Source: CAYFPX01 sp964519895 (GTDB taxonomy: Bacteria > Myxococcota_A > UBA796 > CAJQPC01). From it: DNA of 64,000 nt. Positions 1-8,909 of the stretch are shown one piece after another. Below the pieces are notes generated by a model that was not told where the DNA came from, searched no databases, and saw nothing but the letters and a program-made list of their open reading frames with translations. Both the position numbers and the translations under genes were made by a program. The stretch is from the NCBI GenBank assembly GCA_964519895.1, contig CAZFLE010000016.1, forward strand, positions 22,962 to 86,961, given 5' to 3'. The stretch's first letter is position 1, and every line of letters begins with the position of its first letter.

Positions 1-731
1 TTCCCGCCGACCACGTGATCGAGGACGAGGAGGAGTTCCGGGACCTGATGCTGGACTGCACCCAGGCTGCGCGTTCCACCAACGCCCTCGTGACCATCGG
101 CATCGAGCCGACGCACCCCGACACCGGCTTCGGCTACCTCGAGGTCGGCGGCGAGCTGGGCAGCTGGGGGGACCGGTCCTTCTTGCGAGTGGACCGCTTC
201 GTGGAGAAGCCGGATCGGGCACGTGCGCAGGGCTACGTGGACGGCGGCCGCCACCTGTGGAATGCCGGCATGTTCGTGTTCTCGGTGGCTGCGATCCGAG
301 ACGCATTCCGCCAGCACCTGCCGGACACGTGGGCGGTGCTGGAGAACCTACGCCACTCCCCGGAACGGCTGGCCGAGCTCTATGGCCAGCTGGAGCGCAC
401 GTCCCTGGACTACGGGATCATGGAGCGCTCCCACAACGTGCTCACCGTGCGCGGCGCCTTTGGCTGGTCCGACGTCGGCAGCTGGAAGGCGGTGGCCGAC
501 TTCCTGCCGGAGTCCGCCCTGGGTCGCGCCCTGTGCGAGGCCGAGGTCGCGGTGGACGCCGGAGACTGTGTCGTGCACGCCCCGGGCAAGGTCGTCGCCC
601 TGGTGGGGGTCAGCGAGCTGGCCGTCGTGGACAGCGGGGACGCCCTGCTCATCTGTCCCCTGGACCAGGTCCAGCGGCTCCGCGAGGTCATCGCCTCCCT
701 GGAGTCCCAGGGGTTGGTCGACTACCTGTAG
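1..731 (+). CDS. manC: Mannose-1-phosphate guanylyltransferase, 5'-truncated by window edge
   Basis: The enzyme makes GDP-mannose from mannose-1-phosphate and GTP in the cytoplasm. The open frame enters from the left edge (codons from base 3), so the N-terminal signature GGxGxRLWPLS and roughly the first 100 residues lie outside. Visible family motifs are PADHVI at the edge, RFVEKPD, LWNAGMFVF, DYGIMERS and GWSDVGSW. The protein stops after the nucleotidyltransferase domain, so it is the short type without the C-terminal isomerase cupin. Gmd and a reductase follow on the same strand, so it feeds GDP-deoxyhexose synthesis. The GTG at 15 is internal and not a start. Confidence 0.93.
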   Translation, partial: PADHVIEDEEEFRDLMLDCTQAARSTNALVTIGIEPTHPDTGFGYLEVGGELGSWGDRSFLRVDRFVEKPDRARAQGYVDGGRHLWNAGMFVFSVAAIRDAFRQHLPDTWAVLENLRHSPERLAELYGQLERTSLDYGIMERSHNVLTVRGAFGWSDVGSWKAVADFLPESALGRALCEAEVAVDAGDCVVHAPGKVVALVGVSELAVVDSGDALLICPLDQVQRLREVIASLESQGLVDYL

Positions 732-740
732 ACTGGGCCC

Positions 741-1112
741 ATGTTCTGGGCCCTCCTGCTCGCTTGTGCGGACACGAGCTTCTACCTGCACTCGGATTTC
801 TGCGAGGAGTGGGTCCCCGGGTCCGAGCCCGAGCTGGTGGTCGACATCACGGACCTGGGCTTCGATGTGACCCGGGTCGGGGTGGAGAAGCCCTGCGACT
901 CCGTGTTCTCGGCGGACATCACCCTCGACGGCAAGGAGATCCAGATCCACGAGGCCTGGGAGTACGGCGACGACGAGGACTGCCAGATCTGCTACTCCCC
1001 AGCGGTCTCGGTCGAGGACCCACCGCGAGGGACCCTGACCGTGCGCTGGTTCGACGACTCGACCCAGGCCACCGCGGTGCACGCCGTCGAAGTGGACCCC
1101 GACGCGCTCTGA
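741..1112 (+). CDS. Small lipoprotein of unknown function
   Basis: This 123-residue protein opens with MFWALLLAC, a hydrophobic stretch ending in the lipobox LLAC, so Cys9 is the likely lipidated residue. The start is certain because the manC stop codon lies in the same frame four codons upstream with no other start between. The mature part is acidic and holds further cysteines (FCEEW, EKPCDSVF, EDCQICYS) that could form disulfides outside the cytoplasm. It sits 9 bp after manC and 3 bp before gmd, so it is co-transcribed with sugar-nucleotide genes. I do not recognise a family. The signal sequence is unusually short and uncharged. Confidence 0.72.
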   Translation: MFWALLLACADTSFYLHSDFCEEWVPGSEPELVVDITDLGFDVTRVGVEKPCDSVFSADITLDGKEIQIHEAWEYGDDEDCQICYSPAVSVEDPPRGTLTVRWFDDSTQATAVHAVEVDPDAL

Positions 1113-1115
1113 GCC

Positions 1116-2078
1116 TTGCCGACCGCGCTCATCACCGGGATCACCGGACAGGACGGGTCGTACCTGGCGGAGCAGCTCCTGGACCAGGGGCTGCGCGTGG
1201 TCGGGGTGCACCGCCAGGTGTCTGCCCCGGACCACTGGCGCATCGCCCACCTGGCCGGTCGCTTGGAGCTGCGCACCGCGGACCTGGCCGATGGCGGCAG
1301 CTGGCTGGACTTGCTCGACGACGTCCAGCCCGACGAGCTCTACAACCTGGGGGCCCAGTCCTTCGTGCCGACGTCGTGGGACCAGCCCCTCTGGACCGCC
1401 CAGGCCACGGGACTGGGGGTCCTGAGGGTGCTCGAGGCCGTGCGCCGGGTCAGCCCGGGCGCCCGGGTCTACCAGGCCTCGTCGTCGGAGATGTTCGGCA
1501 ACCCAGCGGTCACGCCCCAGTCCGAGGACACCCCCTTCGCGCCCTGTTCGCCCTATGCCGTGGCCAAGCTGTACGGTCACCACATGGCGCGGACCTATCG
1601 GGACGCCTATGGCCTGGACATCCGGGCGGGGGTGCTCTTCAACCACGAGTCCCCCAGGCGGGGAGAGCACTTCGTGACCCGCAAGGTCGCCCGTGCTGCC
1701 GCGCGGATCCGGTCGGGTCTCCAGCCGGACCTGGCCATCGGGGACACGAGCGTCGCGCGGGACTGGGGCTTCGCCGGCGACTACACCCGGGCCATGCAAG
1801 CCATCCTGCGAGACGGCCAGCGCTTCTCCTACGTGATCGCCACCGGGGTCAGCCACACGGTCGAGGACCTGTTGCGGGTCGCCTTCGGCGCCGTGGACCT
1901 GGACTGGCAGGACCACACACGACACGATCCGGCCCTGCTGCGGCGCAACGAGCTCAGAGGCCTGCGGGGCGACCCTCGCCGGGCGCACGACGAGCTGGGC
2001 TGGTCGCCGACCGTGGGCTTCGAGGCCCTGGTGACCGAGATGGTTCGTGTGGAGCTGGAGCGGTGCGGGTCCTCCTGA
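1116..2078 (+). CDS. gmd: GDP-mannose 4,6-dehydratase
   Basis: It converts GDP-D-mannose to GDP-4-keto-6-deoxy-D-mannose, the branch point to GDP-rhamnose, fucose and related sugars. The 320-residue short-chain dehydrogenase has the Gmd Rossmann motif GITGQDGSYLAE at the N-terminus, NLGAQSFVPTSW, the catalytic SSSEMFG, and YAVAKLYGHH (YxxxK). The length suits the family, which is usually 320-370 residues. The TTG start is 3 bp after the lipoprotein stop; no better in-frame start precedes the Rossmann motif. The 3' end overlaps the next gene by 16 bp, suggesting translational coupling with the reductase. Confidence 0.95.
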   Translation: MPTALITGITGQDGSYLAEQLLDQGLRVVGVHRQVSAPDHWRIAHLAGRLELRTADLADGGSWLDLLDDVQPDELYNLGAQSFVPTSWDQPLWTAQATGLGVLRVLEAVRRVSPGARVYQASSSEMFGNPAVTPQSEDTPFAPCSPYAVAKLYGHHMARTYRDAYGLDIRAGVLFNHESPRRGEHFVTRKVARAAARIRSGLQPDLAIGDTSVARDWGFAGDYTRAMQAILRDGQRFSYVIATGVSHTVEDLLRVAFGAVDLDWQDHTRHDPALLRRNELRGLRGDPRRAHDELGWSPTVGFEALVTEMVRVELERCGSS

Positions 2079-2914
2079 CCGGGGGGCGTGGCTTCGTGGG
2101 TGGCCACCTGGCCCGCCTGCTGCGGGCCGCTGGCCACGAGGTCCTGGACCCCAGCTCCGAGGCCATGGACTTGCGCAACGCGCTGCGCACTTCCCAGCTC
2201 GTGGCACAGCTGAGGCCCGAGCGGGTCTTCCACCTGGCGGCCCTCACGGCGCTGGTCCAGGCGGATCACGATCCGGCGCCCGTGCGCGCCACCAACGTCG
2301 CGGGCACGGGCAACCTGGTGGCCGCCCTGACCGCCCACGCCCCCGACGCTCGCCTGGTGTTCACCAGCACGTGCCACGTCTACGGTCCGCCCCAGCAGCT
2401 ACCCGTCACCGAGCACCATGTCCTGGCGCCGGTGGGCGTCTATGCCCAGTCCAAGGCCGACGCCGAAGCATGGGTCCTGGCCAGCGGGCTCGACCACGTG
2501 GTGGTCCGGCCCTTCCACCTGACCGGTCCCGGCCAGCCTTCGACCCACGCCGCCTCCGACTGGGCTCGTCAGGCCTCACAGGGGGCCACGGTCATCCGGT
2601 GTGGCGACCTGAGCCTGCGGCGGGACTTCCTGGACGTGCGGGATGCCTGCGCCGGGCTGTGGCACGCGGGCGAACACGCGCCGTCGGGAAGCGTCCTGAA
2701 CCTGTGCAGCGGCAGGTCCGTGTCTCTGGGAGAGGTGCTGGCTGGGGTGGCTCCGGGCATTCCGCCCGCGCCCCAGAGCACACGCCTGCGGCAGCACGAC
2801 GTGCCCGATCTGGTCGGCGACCCCGCACGCCTGGGCGAGCTCGGGTGGACGGCGTCGACTCCCCTCGGCAAGACCCTGGCCGATCTGCGGGCGTGGTGGG
2901 ACCGCAGGCGCTGA
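2063..2914 (+). CDS. rmd: NAD-dependent epimerase/reductase, probable GDP-4-keto-6-deoxy-D-mannose reductase
   Basis: This 283-residue extended short-chain dehydrogenase should reduce the Gmd product to a GDP-6-deoxyhexose such as GDP-D-rhamnose. It shows the nucleotide-binding motif LLTGGRGFVGGHLA at residue 3, FHLAALTA, FTSTCHVYG and the catalytic YAQSKADAE (YxxxK). The GTG at 2063 begins directly before the Rossmann strand and lies inside the end of gmd, typical of a coupled pair. Substrate assignment rests on the neighbours; the domain itself would also fit other NDP-sugar epimerases. It converges on the next gene with only 6 bp between stop codons and no visible terminator. Confidence 0.85.
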   Translation: MRVLLTGGRGFVGGHLARLLRAAGHEVLDPSSEAMDLRNALRTSQLVAQLRPERVFHLAALTALVQADHDPAPVRATNVAGTGNLVAALTAHAPDARLVFTSTCHVYGPPQQLPVTEHHVLAPVGVYAQSKADAEAWVLASGLDHVVVRPFHLTGPGQPSTHAASDWARQASQGATVIRCGDLSLRRDFLDVRDACAGLWHAGEHAPSGSVLNLCSGRSVSLGEVLAGVAPGIPPAPQSTRLRQHDVPDLVGDPARLGELGWTASTPLGKTLADLRAWWDRRR

Positions 2915-2920
2915 GCGCGT

Positions 2921-3496
2921 CTACTCCCGCACGTCCATCTGGCCGTCGCCGGTGGTGTCCTTGCCCACCTTGTCCACGTTGCCTTCGTCGTCGAAGTGCT
3001 CCCAGAAGTCGACCCGGCCGTCGCCGTTGGTGTCGCGCTCCTTGCGCTTGATCCGGCCTTCTTCGTAGTACTTGAAGAGATCGAAGGTGGCGTTGTAGTC
3101 GGTGTCGACCTCGCTCATGACCCGGCGACCGCCCTGGTAGTGGTCGACCCAGTCGACCTGGCCGTCGAAGTCACCGTCCATCTCTTCCTTGGTGAGCAGC
3201 CCGCCGTCGTCGTAGTAGCTGCGCACGTCGACCCGGCCGTCCTTGTTGAGATCGACCTCTTTGCGCACCAGCAAGCGATCGGCCTGGGTGCGCTCGCGGT
3301 AGTAGTTGAAGACCTCGGGTCGACCGTCGCTGTCCAGGTCGATCTCGACCAGCAGCAGGCCGTCGTCGGACGGCTTCTCGACCACCGCCGGGTTGATCTC
3401 GACGGCGTCGGTCTCGTCCGACGCGTACTTCTTGGAGTTGTTCATGCCCGCACAGGCCGTGATCAGCAGGATGGGGGTCAGGCTCAAGGGGCGCAT
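2921..3496 (-). CDS. Lipoprotein with repeated Asp-rich DxDxDG motifs
   Basis: A 191-residue exported protein begins MRPLSLTPILLITAC, a conventional signal ending in the lipobox ITAC (Cys15). The rest consists of about six short repeats of the type VDLNKDGRVDVRSYYDD, where an Asp-rich loop (D-x-D-x-DG-x-x-D) is followed by an aromatic strand. This resembles EF-hand-like or dockerin-like calcium loops and the variant-repeat lipoproteins common in Myxococcota. Metal binding is inference. It is transcribed towards rmd, and about 140 bp separates its start from the plus-strand amidotransferase, which is enough for divergent promoters, though I see no clear promoter boxes. Confidence 0.75.
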   Translation of the reverse strand: MRPLSLTPILLITACAGMNNSKKYASDETDAVEINPAVVEKPSDDGLLLVEIDLDSDGRPEVFNYYRERTQADRLLVRKEVDLNKDGRVDVRSYYDDGGLLTKEEMDGDFDGQVDWVDHYQGGRRVMSEVDTDYNATFDLFKYYEEGRIKRKERDTNGDGRVDFWEHFDDEGNVDKVGKDTTGDGQMDVRE

Positions 3497-3637
3497 GGGT
3501 CTCCGGCTCTTTCGCGCATAGGCACCGCCTGATCGGCGGCATGGGGCGGGACTTGAAGTGTACTTCGGGCCAGTGACCTGTCAACAGGACCACCCCCGGG
3601 GTTAGGCTTGCGCGTCTTCGCAGCACGGACACGGACC

Positions 3638-4351
3638 TTGCGCTTCTGCCTGCTCCAGGCCCGCAACGCCGACGACCCGGCGCGGGACGAGGAACTCGAC
3701 TGCTTCGCGGGCCGGCTGGGGGTGCCGCGGGAAGCGGTGCGCCCGGTGGACATGCTCACGGCGACCCCTTCGACCGACCTCTGGAAGAGCCACGACGCCG
3801 TGCTCGTGGGCGGTTCCGGGGAGTACTCGGTGCTCGATGGCCACGGGGCGATCGGCGAGTGGATCGACTTCCTGGGACGGACCGCACGCGCCGGCCAGCC
3901 GACCTTTGCTTCCTGCTTCGGCTTCCAGATGCTGACACTCGCCCTGGGGGGCCAGGTCGCCCACGACGAGGACAACGCCGAGGTCGGGACCTTTCACGTC
4001 TCCCTGACCGAAGCGGGCCGGGCCGACCCGTTGTTCGGCCAGCTGCCCGGTGCATTCTGGGCCCAGGAAGGCCACAAGGACCGGGCCACCGTGCTGCCCC
4101 CGGGGGTCCATCACCTGGCGTCGACGGTCAGGGCCCCGTACCAGGCCATCCGGGTCGGGGACTCCCCGGTCTACGCCACCCAGTTCCATCCAGAGCTCGA
4201 CTGGCAGGACCAGCGGCTGCGCTTCATGCGGTACTTCGAGATGTACAGCGGCGTCTTCGGCGTGGAGGACGCCCACGCCATGGCCGACGAGTTCAAGCCC
4301 ACCCCGGAGTCCTGTTCGCTCTTGGGGCGATTCCGGACCCTGATCTCGTGA
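3638..4351 (+). CDS. Class I glutamine amidotransferase-like protein
   Basis: The product is a stand-alone GATase1-fold protein of the GMP-synthase-like group. The triad is visible: nucleophile Cys93 in ASCFGFQM (the usual GxCxGxQ is changed to SCFGFQ), then His184 and Glu186 in FHPELDW. I place the start at TTG 3638 because it gives MRFCLLQARN, the normal first strand; a TTG at 3608 would add ten residues. It ends in a GTGA overlap with a gamma-glutamyltransferase gene, so the pair is probably translated together and may act on gamma-glutamyl or glutamine-like substrates. The true substrate is unknown. Confidence 0.82.
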   Translation: MRFCLLQARNADDPARDEELDCFAGRLGVPREAVRPVDMLTATPSTDLWKSHDAVLVGGSGEYSVLDGHGAIGEWIDFLGRTARAGQPTFASCFGFQMLTLALGGQVAHDEDNAEVGTFHVSLTEAGRADPLFGQLPGAFWAQEGHKDRATVLPPGVHHLASTVRAPYQAIRVGDSPVYATQFHPELDWQDQRLRFMRYFEMYSGVFGVEDAHAMADEFKPTPESCSLLGRFRTLIS

Positions 4352-5874
4352 TCGGCGCCGGCCCCGGTGGCGCTGTCGCAGGGGGCAGCCCACTGACGGT
4401 CGAGGCCGGCCTGCGGGCGCTCCAGGCCGGCGGCAACGCCGTCGACGCCGCCGTGGCAGCGCAGCTGATGGCCTGTGTGAGCGAACCTCTGCTGACCGGG
4501 CTGGGCGGCGGCGGTCTGGCCATCGTGCGGCACGGGGATCGGACCCAGGTCCTCGATGCCTTCAGCGCGATGCCTGGGCTGGGCGAGCCGGCCCCGGGCC
4601 CCCACGCGCCCGATGTGGTCACCCTGGACTTCGGACCGGACACCCAGAGCTTCCTGGTGGGCCCGGCCACCGCGGCACCGCCCGGGCTGCCCCAGGGGCT
4701 GGTGGCCCTGCACCAGGGCCGGGGACTGTTGACCCTGGCACAGCTCGCCGAGCCCGCAGCCCGCGCCGCCCGGCGGGGCGTGCCGGTCACGGTCGGCTTC
4801 GCCCGGGCCGTGCGGCTGCTCTGGCCCATCGTCGCCCGGGACCCCCACCTCGCCGAGGCTCTGGGCCCCGGAGGGGAGCCGCTCGACGTGGGCGATAGCT
4901 TCCGCCTGCCGGCGCTGGGCGACACCCTCGAGCGGCTCGCGGCCGAGGGTGCGCACTTCCTCACCCACGGCGACGGCGCCCGCGCTGTGCTCGCGCGCCT
5001 TGGGCCGGCGGGGTGTCTCACCGGGCAGGATCTACAGGCCTGTGTGCCGATCTGGCGGGCGCCTCTCCAGGGCCGCTACCGGGGCCGCACGGTCAGCGTG
5101 CCGGGTGCGCCCAGCGCCGCGGGCGCCATGGTCCTGCGCATCCTGGGCGAGCTCGAGGCCGGGGGCCCCCTCCCTCCGCCGCTGGACGTCCAGCATGCAG
5201 GGCGCCTGATCCGGGCCATGGACCGGGCGCTGGGGGCCCTGCCCGGGGACTACCCGGGTCGCCTGGCGGAGCGCGGCTATCTCGAAGCCTTCGTCGGCAG
5301 CGGCCACACGACCCACGTCTCTGCGGTGGACGGCGACGGCAACGCGGTGGGCATCACCAGCTCACTGGGTGAGACCGCGGGGGTCCTGGTCCAGGACACC
5401 GGCGTCGTCCTGAACAATTTCCTGGGCGAGGCCGACGTGAACCCGCCCGATCATCCCCGAGCCCCCGGGGAGCGGCTGGTGACCATGTGCTGTCCCACGA
5501 CGCTGGAGGGCGACAGCGGCCTGTACGTGATGGGGGCCGGCGGCAGCAGCCGCATCCGGTCGGCCGTCACCCACGGCGTGGTGTTCCTCTCGGACCACAA
5601 CATGTCCGCCCAGGAGGCCGTTCAAGCCCCGCGCCTGCACCTGGACGAGGGCACCCTGCGGGTCGAGATCATGGAACGCCCACCGGGCTTCCGCGAGGCC
5701 TTGTCCCTGGACTGGCCGCGCCTGATCCCCTTCGAGCGGCACGGCATGTACTTCGGGGGCCTGCACATGGCGGGCCGCAAGGACGGCGTGTTCACAGGAG
5801 GAGGGGATCCCCGCCGCACGGGCAGCTGGGCCAGCACCGGTCGCGCGATCGGGGTAGGGGAAGCGCAGTGGTAG
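4348..5874 (+). CDS. ggt: Gamma-glutamyltransferase family protein, no signal peptide
   Basis: This Ntn-hydrolase should self-cleave and transfer or hydrolyse gamma-glutamyl groups. Motifs seen are AGGNAVDAAVAAQL near the N-terminus, LLTGLGGGGLAIV, and the cleavage site SGHTTHVSAVDGDGNAVG with predicted nucleophile Thr321, followed by NNFLGEADVNP and GAGGSSRIRSAV. At 508 residues it is somewhat shorter than most bacterial Ggt proteins. The GTG start overlaps the amidotransferase stop by 4 bp. There is no signal peptide, so unlike classic periplasmic Ggt it is predicted to be cytoplasmic. Cephalosporin acylase-like activity is an alternative within the family. Confidence 0.88.
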   Translation: MIGAGPGGAVAGGSPLTVEAGLRALQAGGNAVDAAVAAQLMACVSEPLLTGLGGGGLAIVRHGDRTQVLDAFSAMPGLGEPAPGPHAPDVVTLDFGPDTQSFLVGPATAAPPGLPQGLVALHQGRGLLTLAQLAEPAARAARRGVPVTVGFARAVRLLWPIVARDPHLAEALGPGGEPLDVGDSFRLPALGDTLERLAAEGAHFLTHGDGARAVLARLGPAGCLTGQDLQACVPIWRAPLQGRYRGRTVSVPGAPSAAGAMVLRILGELEAGGPLPPPLDVQHAGRLIRAMDRALGALPGDYPGRLAERGYLEAFVGSGHTTHVSAVDGDGNAVGITSSLGETAGVLVQDTGVVLNNFLGEADVNPPDHPRAPGERLVTMCCPTTLEGDSGLYVMGAGGSSRIRSAVTHGVVFLSDHNMSAQEAVQAPRLHLDEGTLRVEIMERPPGFREALSLDWPRLIPFERHGMYFGGLHMAGRKDGVFTGGGDPRRTGSWASTGRAIGVGEAQW

Positions 5875-7067
5875 ACCCAGCGACCCAAGGCACGGCCGGG
5901 CCCGAGGGGCCCCGCAAGCACCTCGTCATCGTCGACGACGAGCCGGTGATCCTGCAGATCCTGAGCGCGGTGTTCGAAGACTCTCCTTGGCGGGTCTCGA
6001 CCTGTGCGAGCGGTCGAGAGGCCAAGCAACTCATGCAGTCCGAAGGCGTGGACCTGCTGGTCACCGACAAGAACCTGCCCGACGTGGGCGGGCTCGAGCT
6101 GCTGCGCACCGCCCGCGAGCTCAACGACCTGGCCGAGGTCATCGTGATCACCGGCTACGGCAGCCTGGAGACCGCCATCTCGGCCATGGAGCTCGACGCC
6201 TTCGACTACGTGCTCAAGCCCCTCAACAACGTCTTCGACATCCGCCGCAAGGTCCAGCGGGCGTCGGAGAAACAGGACATCGCCGCCGAGAATCGTCGCC
6301 TGGTGCGGGAGCTCGCCACCCGCAATGGCGAGCTCGAACAAGCGCTGCGAGATGCCCGGGAACTGCAGCAGGAGCTGATCCAGAGCGAGAAGCTCGCCGG
6401 CATCGGGACCCTGGCAGCGGGCATCGCCCACGAGATCAGCTCGCCCTTGTTCGGCATCATGGGCCTGGCCGAAGCCGTGGTCGACGAGGACGTGGTCACC
6501 ACCTGCCACGAGCACGCCCGCGAGATCGTGAGCTACTCCCAGTCCATCAAGGACATCGTGGTCGAGCTCTCCAGCTACAGCCGCGCCTCGTCCCACGAAT
6601 ACCTCACCACCGTCGAGCTCTCCAAGGTCGTCGACGACGCGGTGCGACTGGTCCAGCGCTCCGCCGACACCGCGGGCGTACGCTTCGAGGTGTCCGTCGA
6701 GCCCGAGACCTTTGTGAACGCCCGGACAAACGAGGTCCAGCAGGTCTTCGTCAACCTGATCAAGAACGCCGTCGAAGCCTGCAGGAGCACCGCCGCGGTC
6801 CGATCGCCCCAGATCACCGTCGAGGTTGGGCACAGCGTAGACGCCGTCTGGGCCCGGGTCGTGGACAACGGGCCCGGCATCGCCTCCGACGAGCTCGGGG
6901 TGGTGTTCGACCCCTTCTACACGACCAAGGCACCCGGCGAGGGCACGGGCCTGGGCCTGAACATCGTGTACCGGATCGCCGCCAAGTACCGGGGCCACGT
7001 CTCGGTGGAGTCCGTGCTCGGGCAAGGCACGACCTTCTCGTTGCGCTTGCCGGTCGAACGAACCTGA
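5868..7067 (+). CDS. Response-regulator receiver fused to histidine kinase
   Basis: The 399-residue soluble protein has an N-terminal receiver (about residues 20-135) with VDDEP, phospho-acceptor Asp67 in VTDKNLPD and the conserved Lys in LKPL, then a coiled-coil linker, a HisKA domain with His188 in AHEISSPLFG, and a complete HATPase (NLIKNAVEA, DNGPGI, GTGLGLNIV). A receiver placed before the kinase core suggests that phosphorylation from another kinase controls its activity. There is no DNA-binding output. GTG 5868 overlaps ggt by 7 bp. The membrane kinase gene follows after 16 bp, so the two are probable partners. Confidence 0.9.
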   Translation: MVDPATQGTAGPEGPRKHLVIVDDEPVILQILSAVFEDSPWRVSTCASGREAKQLMQSEGVDLLVTDKNLPDVGGLELLRTARELNDLAEVIVITGYGSLETAISAMELDAFDYVLKPLNNVFDIRRKVQRASEKQDIAAENRRLVRELATRNGELEQALRDARELQQELIQSEKLAGIGTLAAGIAHEISSPLFGIMGLAEAVVDEDVVTTCHEHAREIVSYSQSIKDIVVELSSYSRASSHEYLTTVELSKVVDDAVRLVQRSADTAGVRFEVSVEPETFVNARTNEVQQVFVNLIKNAVEACRSTAAVRSPQITVEVGHSVDAVWARVVDNGPGIASDELGVVFDPFYTTKAPGEGTGLGLNIVYRIAAKYRGHVSVESVLGQGTTFSLRLPVERT

Positions 7068-7083
7068 GCACACAGGGGATGGT

Positions 7084-8901
7084 GTGGGCCTGAAGGCGAG
7101 ACTCACCGCCCTGATCGTGCTGGCCTGCCTGGTGCCCTTGGTCATCTCGGGCGTGGTCGCGACCAGCATCGCGGACCGCATGGTGGTCCGCGAGACCCAG
7201 CGCGTCTACGACCGCCAGGCCCGCAGCCTGGCCTACTTCAGCGACGCCTGGCTGGAGGGTCAGCTCCGGGGCCTGGGCCTGGCCGTGCGCCAGTTCGACC
7301 TGTCCGGCCTCGCCGAAGCCGAGCAGACGGGCTTCCTCCAGCTGCTCTACCGCCAGCTGGACGCCGTGAACATCCTGGTCCTGCTCGACGGGTCGGGCCA
7401 GGTGGTGGCGGGCCCGGAGCGCATCGTCGACCGGACCCTGCTGGTCGACGTCCTGCCCGAGCACGAGCCGGTCGACGACGCCCGCTTGGACGCGTTCATG
7501 GCCCGCCTCACGAGACCGCCCGACTCCCTCGACGTCACCCTCGGCGCCCCCTACGCGCTGCCGGACCAGACGGCCAAGGTCGTGCCCGTCTTGATCCCGC
7601 TGCCCCAGGCCCCCGGCTGGAGCCTCCAGGTCGAGCTGTCCCTGGCCGCGGTGACCCGCCACTTCCAGGAACAGTCCACGGGGGGCAGCGCAGCGGTGCT
7701 TGTGGACCGGTCGGGCGCCGTGCTGGCCGGCGAGCCGGGCGGCCTGATCGAGCCCGCGATCCTGGGTTCTTTTGGCGGGCCGGTGACGGGGGATCTGGAG
7801 TACGCCCTGGAGAACGGCACCCAGGTGCTGGCGTCCTTTGCGGCCGTCGGCCGGGGCCAGTGGACCGTGGGGGTCGCGCTGCCGCGCCACATCGCGACAC
7901 GACCGGGCCAGCTGATCCGGGGTCGGACCCAATTCATGTACGGGCTGGCTGTGATCTTCGCCGGCGTGCTGGGCCTCATCGGCGCCTCCCAGCTCGTGCG
8001 CCGCATCCTGGTCCTGCGGGATGCCGCCCTGGGTGTTGCAGAGGGCGAGCTCGGTCGGCGGGTCGAGATGGACGGCCAGGACGAGATCACCGAGCTGTCC
8101 CGGGCCTTCAACTTCATGTCCAGCAGCCTGGCTCGCAACCAGCGGGTCATCGCCGAGAAGAGCCAGGAGATCGAGGAGCAAAACCGGGAGCTGGAGCAGC
8201 GGGTCGACGCTCGCACCCGGGAGCTCCGAGAGTCCCAGGCCCGCCTGGTGGAGACGTCGCGCCTGGCTGCTGTCGCCCAGATGGGCGCTGGACTTGCCCA
8301 CGAGCTCAACAACCCCCTGGCGGGCATCCTGGGCATGGCCCAGATCGCCCTGGCCCAGGCCGGGGGCGGGGCGGGCAGCGCGACGCTGAAGAGCATCGAG
8401 GAACAGGCCCAGCGCTGCAGGGACATCCTGCGCAACCTGCGGCGCTTCACCGAGGGCCGAGAGAACGTGATCCGGGTCCAGGTCGACCTCCACGAGGTGG
8501 TCCGAGAAGTCCTGGCGTTGGTGGGCAGCGCCTTTCGCGGCGCCGAGCAGGTGGTGGAGCACTCGGGCGGTCCCCCGCTGCCCGTGCTGGCCGACCCCGC
8601 CCTGCTGGCCCAGGCCCTGGCCCAGCTCTTGCGGTCCCTGAGGGCCGCCCTCGGTCCCGGCGGGCGACTCGTCATCCTGGGGGAGCCCGGCGCCGAGACG
8701 TCCGGGCTGGTCTTCCTGCTCGATGGCGTGGTGGCGGAGAGCCGGGACGACTGGCTGGCCAGCGGCATGGGGTTCTGGATCGCCAAGCAGGTGCTCGAGG
8801 AACACGGAGGGGCCCTCGAAGAGCCCGTGGCCGGCGAACAGGCGATCTACCGCGTCGTCCTGCCTCAGCCGTCCCCGGGGCCGGACCAGGCCCCGGGGTA
8901 G
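7084..8901 (+). CDS. Membrane sensor histidine kinase with degenerate ATP-binding domain
   Basis: The 605-residue protein has a first membrane segment near residues 8-28, an extracytoplasmic sensor region, a second membrane segment near 282-302, a HAMP domain, a coiled coil and a HisKA domain with His406 in AHELNNPLAGILGMAQ. The C-terminal HATPase region is eroded: the N-box reads LAQLLRSLRAAL without the usual Asn, no DxGxG box is visible, and the glycine lid is reduced to SGMGFWIAKQ. It may be a pseudokinase or be phosphorylated in trans. GTG 7084 is the chosen start. The FecR-like gene begins 8 bp after the stop. Confidence 0.85.
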   Translation: MGLKARLTALIVLACLVPLVISGVVATSIADRMVVRETQRVYDRQARSLAYFSDAWLEGQLRGLGLAVRQFDLSGLAEAEQTGFLQLLYRQLDAVNILVLLDGSGQVVAGPERIVDRTLLVDVLPEHEPVDDARLDAFMARLTRPPDSLDVTLGAPYALPDQTAKVVPVLIPLPQAPGWSLQVELSLAAVTRHFQEQSTGGSAAVLVDRSGAVLAGEPGGLIEPAILGSFGGPVTGDLEYALENGTQVLASFAAVGRGQWTVGVALPRHIATRPGQLIRGRTQFMYGLAVIFAGVLGLIGASQLVRRILVLRDAALGVAEGELGRRVEMDGQDEITELSRAFNFMSSSLARNQRVIAEKSQEIEEQNRELEQRVDARTRELRESQARLVETSRLAAVAQMGAGLAHELNNPLAGILGMAQIALAQAGGGAGSATLKSIEEQAQRCRDILRNLRRFTEGRENVIRVQVDLHEVVREVLALVGSAFRGAEQVVEHSGGPPLPVLADPALLAQALAQLLRSLRAALGPGGRLVILGEPGAETSGLVFLLDGVVAESRDDWLASGMGFWIAKQVLEEHGGALEEPVAGEQAIYRVVLPQPSPGPDQAPG

Positions 8902-8909
8902 CATCCCCC

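Noticed and set aside
257..2062. Long plus-strand open frame through manC and gmd in a third frame
   Set aside because: Only its last part (from 2063) is the reductase; the earlier part is Arg/Gly/Pro-rich shadow of manC and gmd.
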